NCBI RefSeq assembly: GCF_963676685.1
Contig: NC_092344.1
Coordinates: forward strand, 47,514,830-47,578,829
Length of the DNA stretch: 64,000 nucleotides
Origin: Mytilus edulis
Lineage: Eukaryota; Mollusca; Bivalvia; Mytilida; Mytilidae
Reading direction: 5' to 3'
Shown here: piece after piece, positions 34,885 through 46,803 of the stretch
How positions within the stretch are numbered: the stretch's first letter is position 1
How the letters are laid out: the number at the start of each line of letters is the position of its first letter
Notes under the pieces: model-generated
Seen by the model: only the letters and a program-made list of their open reading frames with translations
Databases searched by the model: none
Told to the model about the DNA's origin: nothing
Made by a program: the position numbers and the translations under genes

Positions 34885-35180
34885 ATATAAGAAGATGTGG
34901 TATAAGTGCCAATGAGACAACTCATCACAATTTATAATAGTAAACCATTATAGGTCAAAGTACTGTGTTCAAAACAGAGCCTTAGCTCACTACGAACAGC
35001 AAACTATAAAAGGGCCCTGAAAAATTATAAAACCATAAAAACGGGAAAACCAACAGTCTAATCTATATAAAAAACAAGAAATGAGAAACGCTTATAAACC
35101 ACATCAACAAACGACAACTACTAAAAATCAGATTCCGGTTTTACACATTTTAATGGTACCAAACCTTCACCCTTACCTGA
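34885..35180 (+). repeat. 'AAGAAGATGTGG' repeat, near full copy
   Basis: AGAAGATGTGGTATAAGTGC, GAGACAACTCATCAC, AAAGGGCCCTGAAAAATT, ACCAACAGTCTAATCTATAT, ACAAACGACAACTACT. The version with 'CCAACAGTCTAATCTATATAAAAAA' is shared with 42350-42610 and, inverted, 14600-14700. Confidence 0.65.
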
Positions 35181-35499
35181 AACAATAGTGTAATGTCACA
35201 ACATAGAAAGCACACACTATAAAATATCAATTGAAATGGCTTTACTCAATCAAAAGACATATTAACACAAGTGGACAAATACTGAACGAAGAAATTTGTT
35301 CTAATGATACAATTAAAATACAAAATCAATAAAATAAGGGATAAATAATTAAAGAAACAGTAGTATATCGCTGTGAAGTGTGAAACAATTTCAGAAAAAC
35401 AAAAATAAGCTTGCACAAAAATCTGCCATTTGCAATAATGCAGGTATATCAACACGAAGGTTATCCTATGGAAACATTTTCTGTCCATTTAAATATAAA

Positions 35500-36090
35500 A
35501 AAGAAGATGTGGTATGATTGCCAATGGGACATCTCGTCACAAGAGACCAAATGGGCAATATGCACAATTTTTCACCATAGGAAGTAATGGTTTTCTGCTA
35601 TAGCTCAGTCCATATCGTAAACTTTGATATGTTTGATGTTCTGTTTCAAAGCTGAGACATTTTCACATGTGGTTAAATTTTCAGGGTACAAAGAGAGATT
35701 CATTTTTTCCATAAATTAGCATACCCTGAAAATCCTTTCGTAATGCGGTTCTAAGTGGTAATAAAAAAAAACTTTTTTCCCACAATAAGTTCCTTGAAAA
35801 TTTAATACTTTGAATACATTTAATAATCCATTGTTTTAACACATTTATTCTGTGGTCCTCTACTTTCCAAATCAACACAAATGGTTAAGCTCAATTGCTT
35901 GTTAAAAATAGAAACATGTCCATTATCACTACACAGAGAGGGCATAAGGGATATTGACCCAAATGACGCAGAATTTAACAACTATAGGTCACTTCAACAA
36001 TGAGTAAAGCCCATACAGGATAGTTGGCTATAAAAGGCTGTGAAATGACAAAAAGTTAAACAATTCAAACGAGAAAAACTAATTTTCACG
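35500..36090 (+). repeat. Two fragments of the 'AAGAAGATGTGG' repeat interrupted by other sequence
   Basis: 35502-35550 carries the 5' start (AAGAAGATGTGGTATGATTG). 35935-36080 carries the later blocks (CACTTCAACAATGAGTAAAG, AAAAGGCTGTGAAATGACA). About 380 bases between them look inserted. The short 3' block ACGACAACCACTGAAC appears at 36512. Confidence 0.5.
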
Positions 36091-37069
36091 GAACACTTAT
36101 TTAAGATTTTAACTTTGACTTTTTAACTAATTCCAATATTAACAGTTTAAAAATAACAGACTATGGTTATCTAAAAAAAATAAGAACATTTTCCGTATCA
36201 AGTTAGTTAGTCAGATAAAACAACCGTACGATTGACAAGATATCGACACGCAATTACGACTACATCGGTTAATGTAGTTTTGGTCCTTTGTGGTTTATAG
36301 ACATATCGTGATTATTAATCGTAGAAGATGACAAAATGGTACTCAAAATTTAAAATTGATGGTGATCTCTTATCCAGCGGAATAAAACTTTAATATCTAT
36401 AAATTTGAGAATTTTTATACAGAATGGACATAATATCAATTTTTGATTTTTTTGCGAAGTTTCCCTTTAATGTTCAAAATGCTGAATAGAAAACATATTT
36501 AACACAGTTACAAACGACAACCACTGAACTACATACTCCTGACTTGGGACAGACACATACAGAATGGGTCAACAAATTTTGAATGCACTATTCTAGCATG
36601 TGAAGCAGGAACAATGAACACAGCAAATAATCAACTTCAAGCGCTGAGGCAAAAGCATGAAAAATATATTATACCATATTACAGGCAAATTACAAAACTT
36701 TGAATATAAGAAGCATTTTGATATATTGCTATGTATATATATATGCAATACCATACCTTCTTCATTTAAGTTTGATGAGATAAGCATTTTAAGATCTGTT
36801 ATAGATGTAGATCTGCATTTCCACGTGATAACTTATTGAGCCATAATATTTATTTAAAGATACCAAAACTTTCAACATCTACAGGACCAACTCAACCTAT
36901 GAAGCATTAAAGTTTTATTGCTCTCAATGTTTCTATGACCAAACAAAACTATTGTTGCAAAATCACTTAATTAAAAAGAACACAACTCGAACTGTAACTT
37001 CTTGTGGTAGGGTTACTTTCCAATAAATATCTTATCAATTGCTAGAAATGTTTAACCCTGCCATATTCT
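36091..37069. other. AT-rich spacer, nothing else recognised
   Basis: No domain-bearing frame. Includes the repeat fragment at 36505-36560. Confidence 0.35.
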
Positions 37070-37365
37070 GTATGTATGTGTCTGTCCCAAGTCAGGAGCC
37101 TTTAATTTAGTGGTTGCTGTGTTTCCTATTTGATTTTTCGTTTATTTTTTTTGTACATTACTTAGGTGGTTAGATTTCTCATATGAATTGTTTTCCATTT
37201 GTGATGTCAGGGCCTTTTATAGCTTACTATGTGGTATGGGCTTTCCTCATTCTTAAAGGCTTTAAAAGGTGACCAGTCACAAATAGTTAATTTCTGTTGT
37301 CATTTGGTCTCTTGTGAAGAGTTGTATCAATGGCAATCAAACCACATCTTTTTTATATAGGCAAG
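37070..37365 (-). repeat. 'AAGAAGATGTGG' repeat, inverted near-full copy
   Basis: The plus strand reads TCTGTCCCAAGTCAGGAGCC, GGCCTTTTATAGCTTACTAT, CATTTGGTCTCTTGTG and ends in the inverse of the family start (AACCACATCTTTTTTATAT). Confidence 0.7.
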
Positions 37366-39767
37366 TTGATTTTAATAAAGCACCCACCCCTAGAGTGGGT
37401 TTATATATAATTACAAATGTTTACTGCTGCAGATGACAATGGACACAAGTAAAAGCAAACAGTCAAGTGAGAAAAAATTAACTCAATAATTTGTTTTTTA
37501 CATTTATTTATAATCAACAAATGAAATCATGATCAGTGTTTATATAAAATTTAATATGTATATTGTATATATATTAATCTGACAACATATACCACCAACA
37601 CCAGACACTACAGTAACATTTCGGACGCTGTTATGAAAAATGCTCAAACAAACAATAGGACATACACATATTCATACAAGTTTTGTTTCTGTACAAGATC
37701 TTTTAAAGATATTGGGTGGTATATATATTTGCATGAGAAAATTTTAATAGTACAACTGATCAAAACAAATAACATATATAATATGAAATTATCATTGCAA
37801 TAAAACGAAATACCTACAACCTTAGAGAGGAATTAGAAATGGCTATGGCAACATATTTCTGTTATTTTTATTTTAAAGAAATGAAAACCTTACCCCAGAA
37901 TCAGTTTCTCTTTGTCAGGCTTTTTTTTTGAAAGTTGACCTGTCCCATTATATAAATAAAATAAATATTGTTCTCAGTTTATTTAATTTTTCCTTGAATA
38001 TAATAACAATAATTTCAGTGGGAAATCTAGAAACACATATTTGTAGTATGTAGTTACTTATAGGTTGTTGATAAATGCCAATATGATAGCAACCAAACAA
38101 AACAGGACTCTTGTTAAAAGTAATTTAAGTCATATTGACAGTAAGGTATGTGACAAGAAATATTGCACATAACTAAATGAACAATTTTAGGGATATCAAG
38201 TGAAAGTAGAGAATGAAAAAAAATGGGGAAAAATTAAGATTACTTAAAATGATAAAACTGTAATAAATATGCATGTTCCATCTTTAGAGGGATAAATCTT
38301 ATTTTATCATAAAATTAATTTGATTTCAAGATCTACTTCATGTTTAGAAAACTTAACTACACATAAGGCAAAGTATCTCCTGAAAGAAAAGATATGTATA
38401 TGTTACAAGTAGCTTTTTATGAATTATCAATAAAAGTTTTCAAAACATTTAAAACAGCTGTCATGTGGAGAATAAATTTTGAAAAAAAAATGCAGATTTA
38501 CATGAAAAGATTGTCAATGCAAAAGTAAGCATATGATGAAACATGTAAGGCAGTTATACTGATAATTCTCAACATGTAAGGCCATATACCAGAGAAAACT
38601 TCTCATTCTCTTTCCATATTAAGATTACATGAAGGACAGTTCTACCAATAAATAAATGTAGGTTGTTGCACAAGACACTTTTATTCCAAAATCATGTAAT
38701 GAAAAGTTGTCAATCACACCATTTTTAACTAAATATCCAAAGTATTGTTTGTCAGATTTAAGGGAAACCTTCCCCATCAATCTTTACATTAGACTAGAGT
38801 GGCCTCTAACTTTTTCATACTTTCATTGATGATGCAAACCTGATAGGTTTGTTTTCAACAATCATGTTATTTCTTTTCAATTGTTTTCTTCTACTAGTTT
38901 ACAGTATGTGAATATAATTCAAACATTTAACAATTAAGCTAGAAACTATAATAAAGTCTGCATCTTTCTTTGGCTCATAAAAAATGGATGTTAAAATACA
39001 CTTTTGTACCTTTATAAATAAATATGTAAAATGAAATGACAAAACAAACGTGTCAATCCATTGAACTTATAAAATTTTCAAAGATGTACAGTTATTTACT
39101 CTGTAACTGAAAATTTTCCCTTTTGGCCAAAGCTTTCATAAAACTTTAAAAAATATTCAAGAAGATTATCTCCTTTTGTATATAATATTTATGTTTATAT
39201 TACACAAATTCAAATTTAAAAAAAATTCCTCAGTAATCAGCTTTGATCCCATTTTAATTGTGTCTAAGAGAGACAAAAACAGAAATCTACAATGCTATTA
39301 AATAATATAGGAATCAGTGAAATAAAAGTATAGATTAAAGCAAAATGTAACTCATAACAACATAAACCTTAACATGTTATTTGGCACATGAAACTTTATA
39401 AATTATAAAGCCTTCCAAATGATTTTTTTTTATTTCATGACAAAAATCTCAAACAACAGAAATTATAATAAAACATAACAAAGTTGTTTTTAACACTATC
39501 ACATTGTCTCTTTCATCCTCTAGTGATGGTACTAACAAATCTAATAACCTCTAGAACTAAAATTTCACTGCCGTCAGTATTTAGGAGTAAACATTTTTTT
39601 TAATGAAAGTTTTTCATGATTTATTAACCTGCTTTAACTTAATAAGCTAGACAAGACAATGTATAAATGCCTGTAAGACAACTGAAATTTTGCAAATCAA
39701 CTGAATTTTATGAAAATCATTTAAAAATAAAGATGTAGTGCTTAATTTGTACAGGAGGTGATAATGG
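37366..39767. other. AT-rich non-coding stretch
   Basis: No gene, TIR pair or tandem array seen in 2.4 kb. It could include 3' untranslated sequence of the ASB-type gene on the minus strand. Confidence 0.35.
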
Positions 39768-39769
39768 TA

Positions 39770-39976
39770 CTGTAAATTCAGAAATTATTGGGCGGTTTTT
39801 ATCAATGCGAAAAATGCGACTTGGTGAGTATCGCAATAATAAGAACTTTCATTTTGATAAATAAAACGTAGATCTAAACTTAGATTGTTCTGATATCGCA
39901 TCAATTAAACTCGCATTCTTGTCCATTTTTGAAAAATCGCAATAATAAATGCACGCAATAATTTCTGAATTTACAG
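39770..39976. mobile_element. MITE of CTGTAAATTC family, well preserved
   Basis: Perfect inverted ends of about 21 bp (CTGTAAATTCAGAAATT... and ...AATTTCTGAATTTACAG) flanked by TA (39768-39769, 39977-39978). Inside are inverted CGCAATAATAA motifs. Confidence 0.8.
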
Positions 39977-40039
39977 TAATCTAACAAAAAGTAAAATCAC
40001 AAAGATACTGAACTTAGAGGAAAATCAATTCGGAAAGTC

Positions 40040-40200
40040 CATAATCACATGGCAAAATCAAATAACAAAACGCATCAAAAACGAATGGACAAGAACTGTC
40101 ATATTCCTGACTTAGTACAGGCATTTTCAAATGTAGAAAATGGTGGATTAAACCTGGTTTTATAGCGCTAACCCTCTCACTAACAAGTTAACTTAAACAA
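40040..40200 (+). repeat. Dispersed repeat fragment
   Basis: Blocks ATTCCTGACTTAGTACAGGC and GATTAAACCTGGTTTTATAG match 15560-15610. Confidence 0.5.
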
Positions 40201-41410
40201 ACTGTCTTATCTTGTGTAACATTGATTTCCATTCCTAATAAAAGCTTCAATAGCTGTAGATAATTTGCTATAAATTCTGTGGACACAATTTACCATTATG
40301 ATTATGCCTCATGATTTATGAATGTCATTTGCAGAATATTTACTATACAAAACTTATTAAATTGATTCTCAGATGATTTTGCTAGCTTGATTTTTATTGA
40401 TAATTTTTTTTTTTTTAGATCTAAATAATAATTTATATAGCAAATACAAATTGTTTATGCCTGTACAATGTATATATAAATGCTGTTCCAAAATTGATAG
40501 AAGTTGGGAATGGGAGGCACTTAAAAAAAAAATGTGGGTTGTAGCATTTTCCTGAAAATTGAATAAAAATTGTAAACTAATTTATATAATACATGGTTTT
40601 GGTCTAAAAGAAGTGCCTCCAATGCAATTCCTTTTAAAATATAAAACTAATCATAAACTAAACATAAGTTAACCCCCACAAAAAAAACATGGATTTAGAT
40701 ATTGGTACGTTATGTGCTATTCTATTCATTACTTAAAATCACTGGAGTTTAAGATGAATTGAAATGATTTGGTCCCCTTGGATGTTACATTGTTCCTAAA
40801 AGTCAATCAGAATGTTTCATCTAAAGTTGTTATGATGGACTTAAAATTAAACAACATTGACAAATAATATCATATGCATGATAAACATAAATATAATACA
40901 TAAACTTAAACAAATAATTACTCATATACTTTCGCACATGTATAAAACCATATCAAGCCATATGCAAATAATATAACATTACTAAGAGCAAAAAGAAACA
41001 TTTTCTTAAATTCACCAGCCATTACCTTGGTTCACTCGACAAGATAAAAATGACTGTCAAATAAATTGTTTGTATTGCAGCAAACAGAATTCAATAGTGT
41101 ACTATCTAAATCTTCTGTACATAAGAGTAAAGGCATACATGCTTATATTTGGCAAATATGAACATTTCACTCAGTACATAAACACTTTTAAAAAATACAG
41201 TACATATAACATATGAACATTGGCAAATATCAATATTATTTGTTATCCAACAAATTAAGGCAGAATCAAATTTCAACAGAAGACATAATTTTGTCTACTA
41301 AAAGTGATCACAAAAACTAATTAAAAATTAAATTTTTAAATCTGAATACACGATATAAATTGTACATTTAAATATTATAACCTTAAAATTCAAATCATGA
41401 TGCTATCACA
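40201..41410. other. AT-rich, probable 3' untranslated region of the ASB-type gene
   Basis: No frames or repeats recognised directly downstream (minus strand) of the stop at 41411. Confidence 0.3.
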
Positions 41411-41671
41411 TTAAGATTGACAAAGCACATTAAAGCTTGAAGGACTAGATTGTTTCTGTGGCTGAGATTCATACTCAGCCAATGATAAATAGTCCTTCAA
41501 TGTCCTTGGGACTGCAAGATATTTTATTTTAACATTAGGGTGTTCTTTCATTCTCTGTCTAATATTTACTCGACACAACTGTTGCAAAGAAGGTGGATTC
41601 TTGGATAGGCTTGATAAATAATTGCAAAATTCTTTATGACTGTTTAACTGCCTTGGAATCTCCCCAGTTTT
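41411..41671 (-). CDS. ASB-type gene, last exon with SOCS box
   Basis: TATTTTCAG|AAAACTGGGG, 86 codons and TAA. SOCS box as described for the gene. Confidence 0.85.
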   Translation of the reverse strand, partial: KTGEIPRQLNSHKEFCNYLSSLSKNPPSLQQLCRVNIRQRMKEHPNVKIKYLAVPRTLKDYLSLAEYESQPQKQSSPSSFNVLCQS

Positions 41672-44600
41672 CTGAAAATATATACATTATTATACAGAAC
41701 TATGCTCTTCTGTCTTTAAAAGTAACAAAATAGTCAACCTGTAAAATAACTTTCAAAAATATCAGCAGCGATGATGAGATTCAAAAAATTTATTCAAGTA
41801 AAAGATAATTGAGTGCTCCATTTTTGTTTATATATTACTAAATGATTTAAGTATATAACAGTATAGACAAAGAGAATGGATTCACTTATTACAGGGAATA
41901 GCACTGTCACACTGGGATTCACAGATTTAACTGCAAAATTCCTCCTTTTTCATTACTGTTTAAAAGAGTATGGTGTTGGTGTAAATCTTGAGTACATTCC
42001 AATAAATTTATCTTTTCTAGTTTTATTATACCCTAGAATTACTCTCTCGTTGACCTATATCTCATATTATTCAGAGTTTGTTTGTTTCTTTGTGGTGATA
42101 AAAGCCATTTCCAGTGCACCAGCTAAATCATGGCAGCGATTTATAATTGGCGGAGAAAGCCAGATCACTGAACTATCATTCATAGTTAACCTTTCATGAA
42201 AGGATAGATGTTAGCGCTATAAGAAAGTTTTGCTTTTCTTGTCAAAGTTTTTATAAGAGTCATTCCCTAATCGGGTAGTTATTTCTATACAGCTTAAAAA
42301 CACATTATCATACTTTAGTCTTTCTCATATATTTTTTTCAAATCAATAAAAGAAGATGTGGTATGATCATGAGTGCCAATGAGACAAATCTCCATCCAAG
42401 TTACAATTTGTAAAAGTACACCATTATCATGATTATAGGTCAAATTAAGGCCTTCAACACGGATTCTTGGCTAACATCCAACAGTAGCTCTAAAGGGCCC
42501 CAAAAATGACAAGTGTAAAACCATTCACACCTGAAAACCAACAGTCTAATCTATATAAAAAATGAGAAACACTGATGAACTACGTCAACAACCAAGTACT
42601 ACTGAACAACAGGTTCCTATATGTTGGCTATATCAATACCCATTTCTACTATCTTTCCTATTACATTAAAGCATACTGTGGATTCATTATTATTCGTTGG
42701 ATACCAATTTTCGTGGGTTTCGTGGGTACAGGTAAACAACGAATTCAAATGTTCAACGAACAACATATTTTCAAAAGGCTTTGTATACAGAGATTGGCTA
42801 AACCACGAAATCAAATATCCACGAACATGTAGGTTTTTAGCAATCCACGAAAATTGATACCCACGAAAATAAATGAATCCACAGTAAAGAAGATGCAGTA
42901 AAAAATACCTGGTATAATGAGTTTTCAAAAGGAAAATACTTTGTAGAGAATTAAAACCAAAAAAACAGGAACAAAAATAATAAGACTATACCTTATTCCT
43001 GACCTCCGGTGAAGCACCCGAAGCCAGCAGATATTTCATCACTTCAATCTGTCCACTGGTGGCAGCTAAGTACATTGGTGTCACACCCCAGTTATCAGCT
43101 AAATTTACATCTGCACCATGCTAATTAAAGATTACAAAACAATATTCATAATTATTTTCTTTCCTTAGTCTTAAATAATATATTTTTTTATATATATATA
43201 TCTCTAATTCTTCGTCAATTTATTACTTTCTGCACCCATTGTATAAAAAAATTTAATCAACGTGTGGTTTGTTTGATCTCAGTTCTTCATTGGTTAAAAT
43301 CTGATTATGACGTCGAATATTCTTGTTTTCCTCTGAATTTCATATTGTGACGGCATGAAAAAAGGCGACCATGTCTGATGACATCACATAGAAAGAACAC
43401 ATCTTTTTGCAGATCAGTCGCAAAGAAGCAATAAGTTTGCCTGCGTATTGTTTGAAAATCATTAGAGAACCAGATTCCACCACCAAGCGAGTCTTGTGTA
43501 ATACGATATTTATCCACTCTCGACAGTTAAATTTTAAATATTTAAAACGCTCGGCAAGCCTCAAGTTTTAAAATTAAAAATTTAACTGTCTCGAGTGGAT
43601 AAATATTGTATCACACTCGATGCAGTGGTAGAATCTATATATATACTGTATGTAACATATGTTTTATTTGGGGTTATCAAAAGGGAATTATTGGAAAATT
43701 CCTGATTTATTAAATAAAAAGTATTAATCTGAAAGAAATGATCAATGCACTATATTTTGTTTATATTCTTGGAACATTTAGATATCAAGTCAGTTTCATA
43801 AGGTTTTGATTGCATTTCATGCAATCTTTACCTAAAAACAACATATGAACTAACCTTAATTAGAAGTAAGGCACATTCTGGATATAAACTGACTACTGCA
43901 TGAAGTGGAGATCCACCGTGGCGACATTTTGTGTTGACTGAGGCACCAAACTTCAATAATTCTTCAACACAACCTTTATGACCTTTGTATGCAGCCCAAT
44001 ATAAAGGCGTCTTCCCATAATAATCTTTTTTATTCAAGTTAAGAGTACCTAAATAAAACAAAAAGATGCAACATAAATTTTAATTTAACAAACCAGTCAA
44101 AAATCATATTTTAATTTATTTTCCATATTTTAGATTCTGAATAAAGGTGTATACCAATGAGTCGTCAACCAAGCAAAAAACATCAATAAGTCAACCAATT
44201 GTCTTCAAACAATAAACAGGTACATGTATATATGTACACTAAATTTGGTCTTACATGAATATGGTCAGGTTTAATACATAAAATTCTTACTCAGTACAAT
44301 GATTATAAAATGTGAAAATTTTCATAATTAATTTAAATTTAACCATTCAGTTTAGACATTTCAACTTGCCAGACACAAATGTTGAAAAACGAGAAAGAAA
44401 TAAAATATCTTACAAGACAATAAACATGTAAAAAATAAATATATATTTCAGCTTACTAAAAGTATTTTCATATTTGTTACTTTGTCATCATTTCTTAAAA
44501 CTAAGTCCCAAGCATTATGCTTAGTTAATATGTGTCATCCTCATGCTGTACGAGATAACTATAATTCGCATGCAATCCCGAAAAGGAAGGTCATCACAGA

Positions 44601-46682
44601 CAAACGAGACATTGAATCGTCATTATACGAACAAGAACAAACAGTTCTACATTGCTTTGATATTTATCAATTTTCAGGAAACATTGCGAAAAATGATCTT
44701 CAATATTTCGAAAACATGTGTAATAAAATTGCAAACACGGTGGACCATCGAGTGTCAACAAACGTAGTAGACTTGTCCACTAAAAAGACAAGGATAATGG
44801 TTTCATCTGACATTTGTCATGCATACCCAGTTTTGATCACGATATCCAAAAGGACGTACTTTTTTTCAATCTACGTAACTAGAATATTCCAAATTGTAAA
44901 TATATATATGACTTGGCATCTATAACGTTTGGACGGGTCCATTTCATTAGAAAGGTGATCGATAAATCTTACGGAGTTATGACAAAAAAGGAAAATGAAC
45001 TTATTGTTATGTGTTAAGTTACTGTTTTTAACAAGGGTTTTGGTCCGCTAAATTATTCCTACAAACTAAGTTTGTCTATTTTAAGATTATAGGCAATCAT
45101 TTGACACTACGTATAACCTGTGTAGTGATTTTGATTTTAAAATAAAATTATGAATGAACGATAATTTTATGAATGAACAAAAGCACCTGACCTCTTAAAG
45201 AAACACCAATTAAACATATAAAACTGTATTTAATAAGAGATAATTCAGTCAAATTTTACTAAATCAACAACTGAAATGATTCCATATTTTGTTGAAACAT
45301 TGTAAGAACGGCGGAAAATGGAATCACTAGTATCAAAATGCACTTTTTTCACTCAGACTTCTATGTTATTTGATAGTCAAATGGTTGTCCCCCTAAATAC
45401 AAACAAGTGCTTGGCAGGGCGCAGCTTTATACGACCGCAGATGTTGAACCCTGAAGAATTGGGGCAAGTATGGACACAACATTCAAGCTTGATACAGCCC
45501 TGAATTTGGATTGTGATCAAATTTTTGACATAATATGAGTTTCTGACACAAAACAAATGCCAAGCCCTTACAAATCTATTGCGCAATATTGTACAATTAA
45601 AGATTTCTTCTTCAAACTTTTCAAAAATTTGGAATTTGAGAAATTTGGAGACAAAATTTTGAAAACTACTACCACCCCCCTTTTTTTGCAATTAGTCCAA
45701 AACCTGACATTCCTTTATACATAATTTACAAAAAGTGTAAGGGAGGTTTATCTGAACATACCCAACATTGTATGTTAAATGTTTTTGAGTTACCTCCCTT
45801 ACACTGCTTATAAATTGGCTTAATTGTCCATTTACCAGAAAAACCTAGTTTTTCCCCTTTTTTGCCCTTAATTCCAAAACATTTTGAGCCATAACCCCCC
45901 AAAGTCAAAACTTACCATCCCTTGATGGTATGGAAACTTGTAAAATAATTTCAGAGAGATTCATACACTTAAACACAAGTTATTGTTTGAAAACTGCAAA
46001 AATGCACACTTTGGGCCCCCTTTTTGGCCCCTAATTACTTAACTAATGGGACCATAACCCCCAAAATCAATCCCAACCTTCCTTTAGTGGTATTGAACCT
46101 TCTGGTAAAAATTTATAGAGATCCATTCACTAAAACTAAAGTTATTGTCTGACGACGACACAACATTTTGTTTGCGGTCGTATAAAAATACATCTACAAA
46201 AGTTTCAAGCTATGTATTGCATTAGAAAACATTCATAGGTGTTTAAGAATGACAGACCAGGAGCCTGTTTAACAAAATACTATGGCTTGATCTGGGTGGA
46301 GTCTCTGATCTGGATCACAAAGACGGCCATACACGATGGCATAAAAGCAATTGCTTTAAAAGTTATACACACATTCCATACAAGTCAGTTAACAATTAAA
46401 AACATTAAATTGTTGAAAATGTTATGCAAGTATTTTTATTTACCAGATTTGTGTATAATTTCTTGAATTCTTCGGACATTTCCATGACTTGCTGCATAGT
46501 GTAGATCAGTCCAGTTGTAGTTATAGCTAGGGGGAGGTAGCTTGTAGCAATACAGATAGTTTGATGGCTTGCTCTGTGTTGAGAAAGTTGGTGGGTTGTA
46601 TTCACACCATATCAAACTACTGGCCTTGCCCCCCATCACAGCTTGCCAGACATCAGGGATTGAGTAGCATTTAGTAAGGCAC
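41411..46682 (-). CDS. Ankyrin-repeat and SOCS-box (ASB-type) protein, 5' end missing
   Basis: Four exons in order on the minus strand: 46682-46444, 44048-43855, 43120-42992, 41671-41411 (stop TAA). GT/AG borders and phases agree (1, 0, 0), giving 273 residues. The first carries DVWQAVMGGK and TDLHYAASHGNVRRIQEII. Exons 2-3 are ankyrin repeats (GKTPLYWAAYKGHKGCVEEL, SPLHAVV, GADVNLADNWGVTPMYLAAT). The last has a SOCS box: BC-box SLQQLCRVNI for Elongin C, and LAVPRTLKDYL where Cul5 boxes have LPLP. ASB proteins are substrate receptors of Cullin-5 ubiquitin ligases; targets cannot be read from sequence. The acceptor at 46683 starts in mid-codon (phase 2), so at least one exon is missing upstream, or translation starts at the internal Met. 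'WQAV..G' resembles the ASB10/16/18 group, tentatively. Confidence 0.8.
42350..42610 (+). repeat. 'AAGAAGATGTGG' repeat copy
   Basis: AGAAGATGTGGTATGATCAT, GAGTGCCAATGAGACAAAT, AAGGGCCCCAAAAATGACA, CAACAGTCTAATCTATAT. In the last intron of the ASB-type gene. Confidence 0.65.
42676..42884. mobile_element. MITE with TIR CTGTGGATTCATT
   Basis: CTGTGGATTCATTATTATTC (42676) and AATGAATCCACAG (ends 42884), flanked by TA (42674-42675, 42885-42886). The inside is rich in inverted CCACGAA/TTCGTGG motifs. It ends 107 bases downstream (in minus sense) of ASB exon 3. Confidence 0.75.
42992..43120 (-). CDS. ASB-type gene, ankyrin exon 3
   Basis: TTTAATTAG|CATGGTGCAG ... AATAAG|GTATAG. 43 codons, phase 0 at both ends. 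Confidence 0.85.
43487..43621. repeat. Hairpin repeat, arms ~58 bp
   Basis: GATATTTATCCACTCTCGAC then AGTTAAATTTT is mirrored by AAAATTTAACTGTCTCGAGT then GGATAAATATTG. The loop is about 20 bases. Probably a MITE remnant, between ASB exons 2 and 3. Confidence 0.65.
43855..44048 (-). CDS. ASB-type gene, ankyrin exon 2
   Basis: TTTATTTAG|GTACTCTTAAC ... AATTAAG|GTTAGT. The first two bases complete the Gly codon left open by the previous exon. Confidence 0.85.
44482..44925 (+). other. 147-codon open frame, origin unknown
   Basis: The longest uninterrupted frame not explained by other features. No motif, signal peptide or splice context recognised, and it lies antisense within an ASB intron. 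Lys/Ile/Ser-rich and could be an eroded transposon coding fragment. Confidence 0.2.
45425..46186 (+). mobile_element. 'TATACGACCGCA' element, short copy (copy 4)
   Basis: TTTATACGACCGCA (45425-45438) and TGCGGTCGTATAAA (46173-46186), a perfect 14-bp inverted repeat. The 5' portion (AGTATGGACACAACATTCAA, CTGAATTTGGATTGTGATC) matches copy 1. Only about two 160-bp units remain (45830-46150), and the 263-bp units are missing. Confidence 0.75.
46444..46682 (-). CDS. ASB-type gene, exon with first ankyrin repeat
   Basis: GAATTTTAG|GTGCCTTACT ... AAATCTG|GTAAAT. 79 full codons between split codons at both ends. Confidence 0.75.
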
Positions 46683-46803
46683 CTAAAATTCAAAAAGAAA
46701 TTTCTAATTTAATTTTGTAAATGTAGATAAAACTGGATGCAGTATTTCTCCAATGAATTCAGCTCAATACTATAGTATACATATATATATATATACATTG
46801 TAC

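Noticed and set aside
43305..43564. Minus-strand open frames around the hairpin at 43.5 kb
   Set aside because: They cross a hairpin repeat and have no domain; intron of the ASB-type gene.
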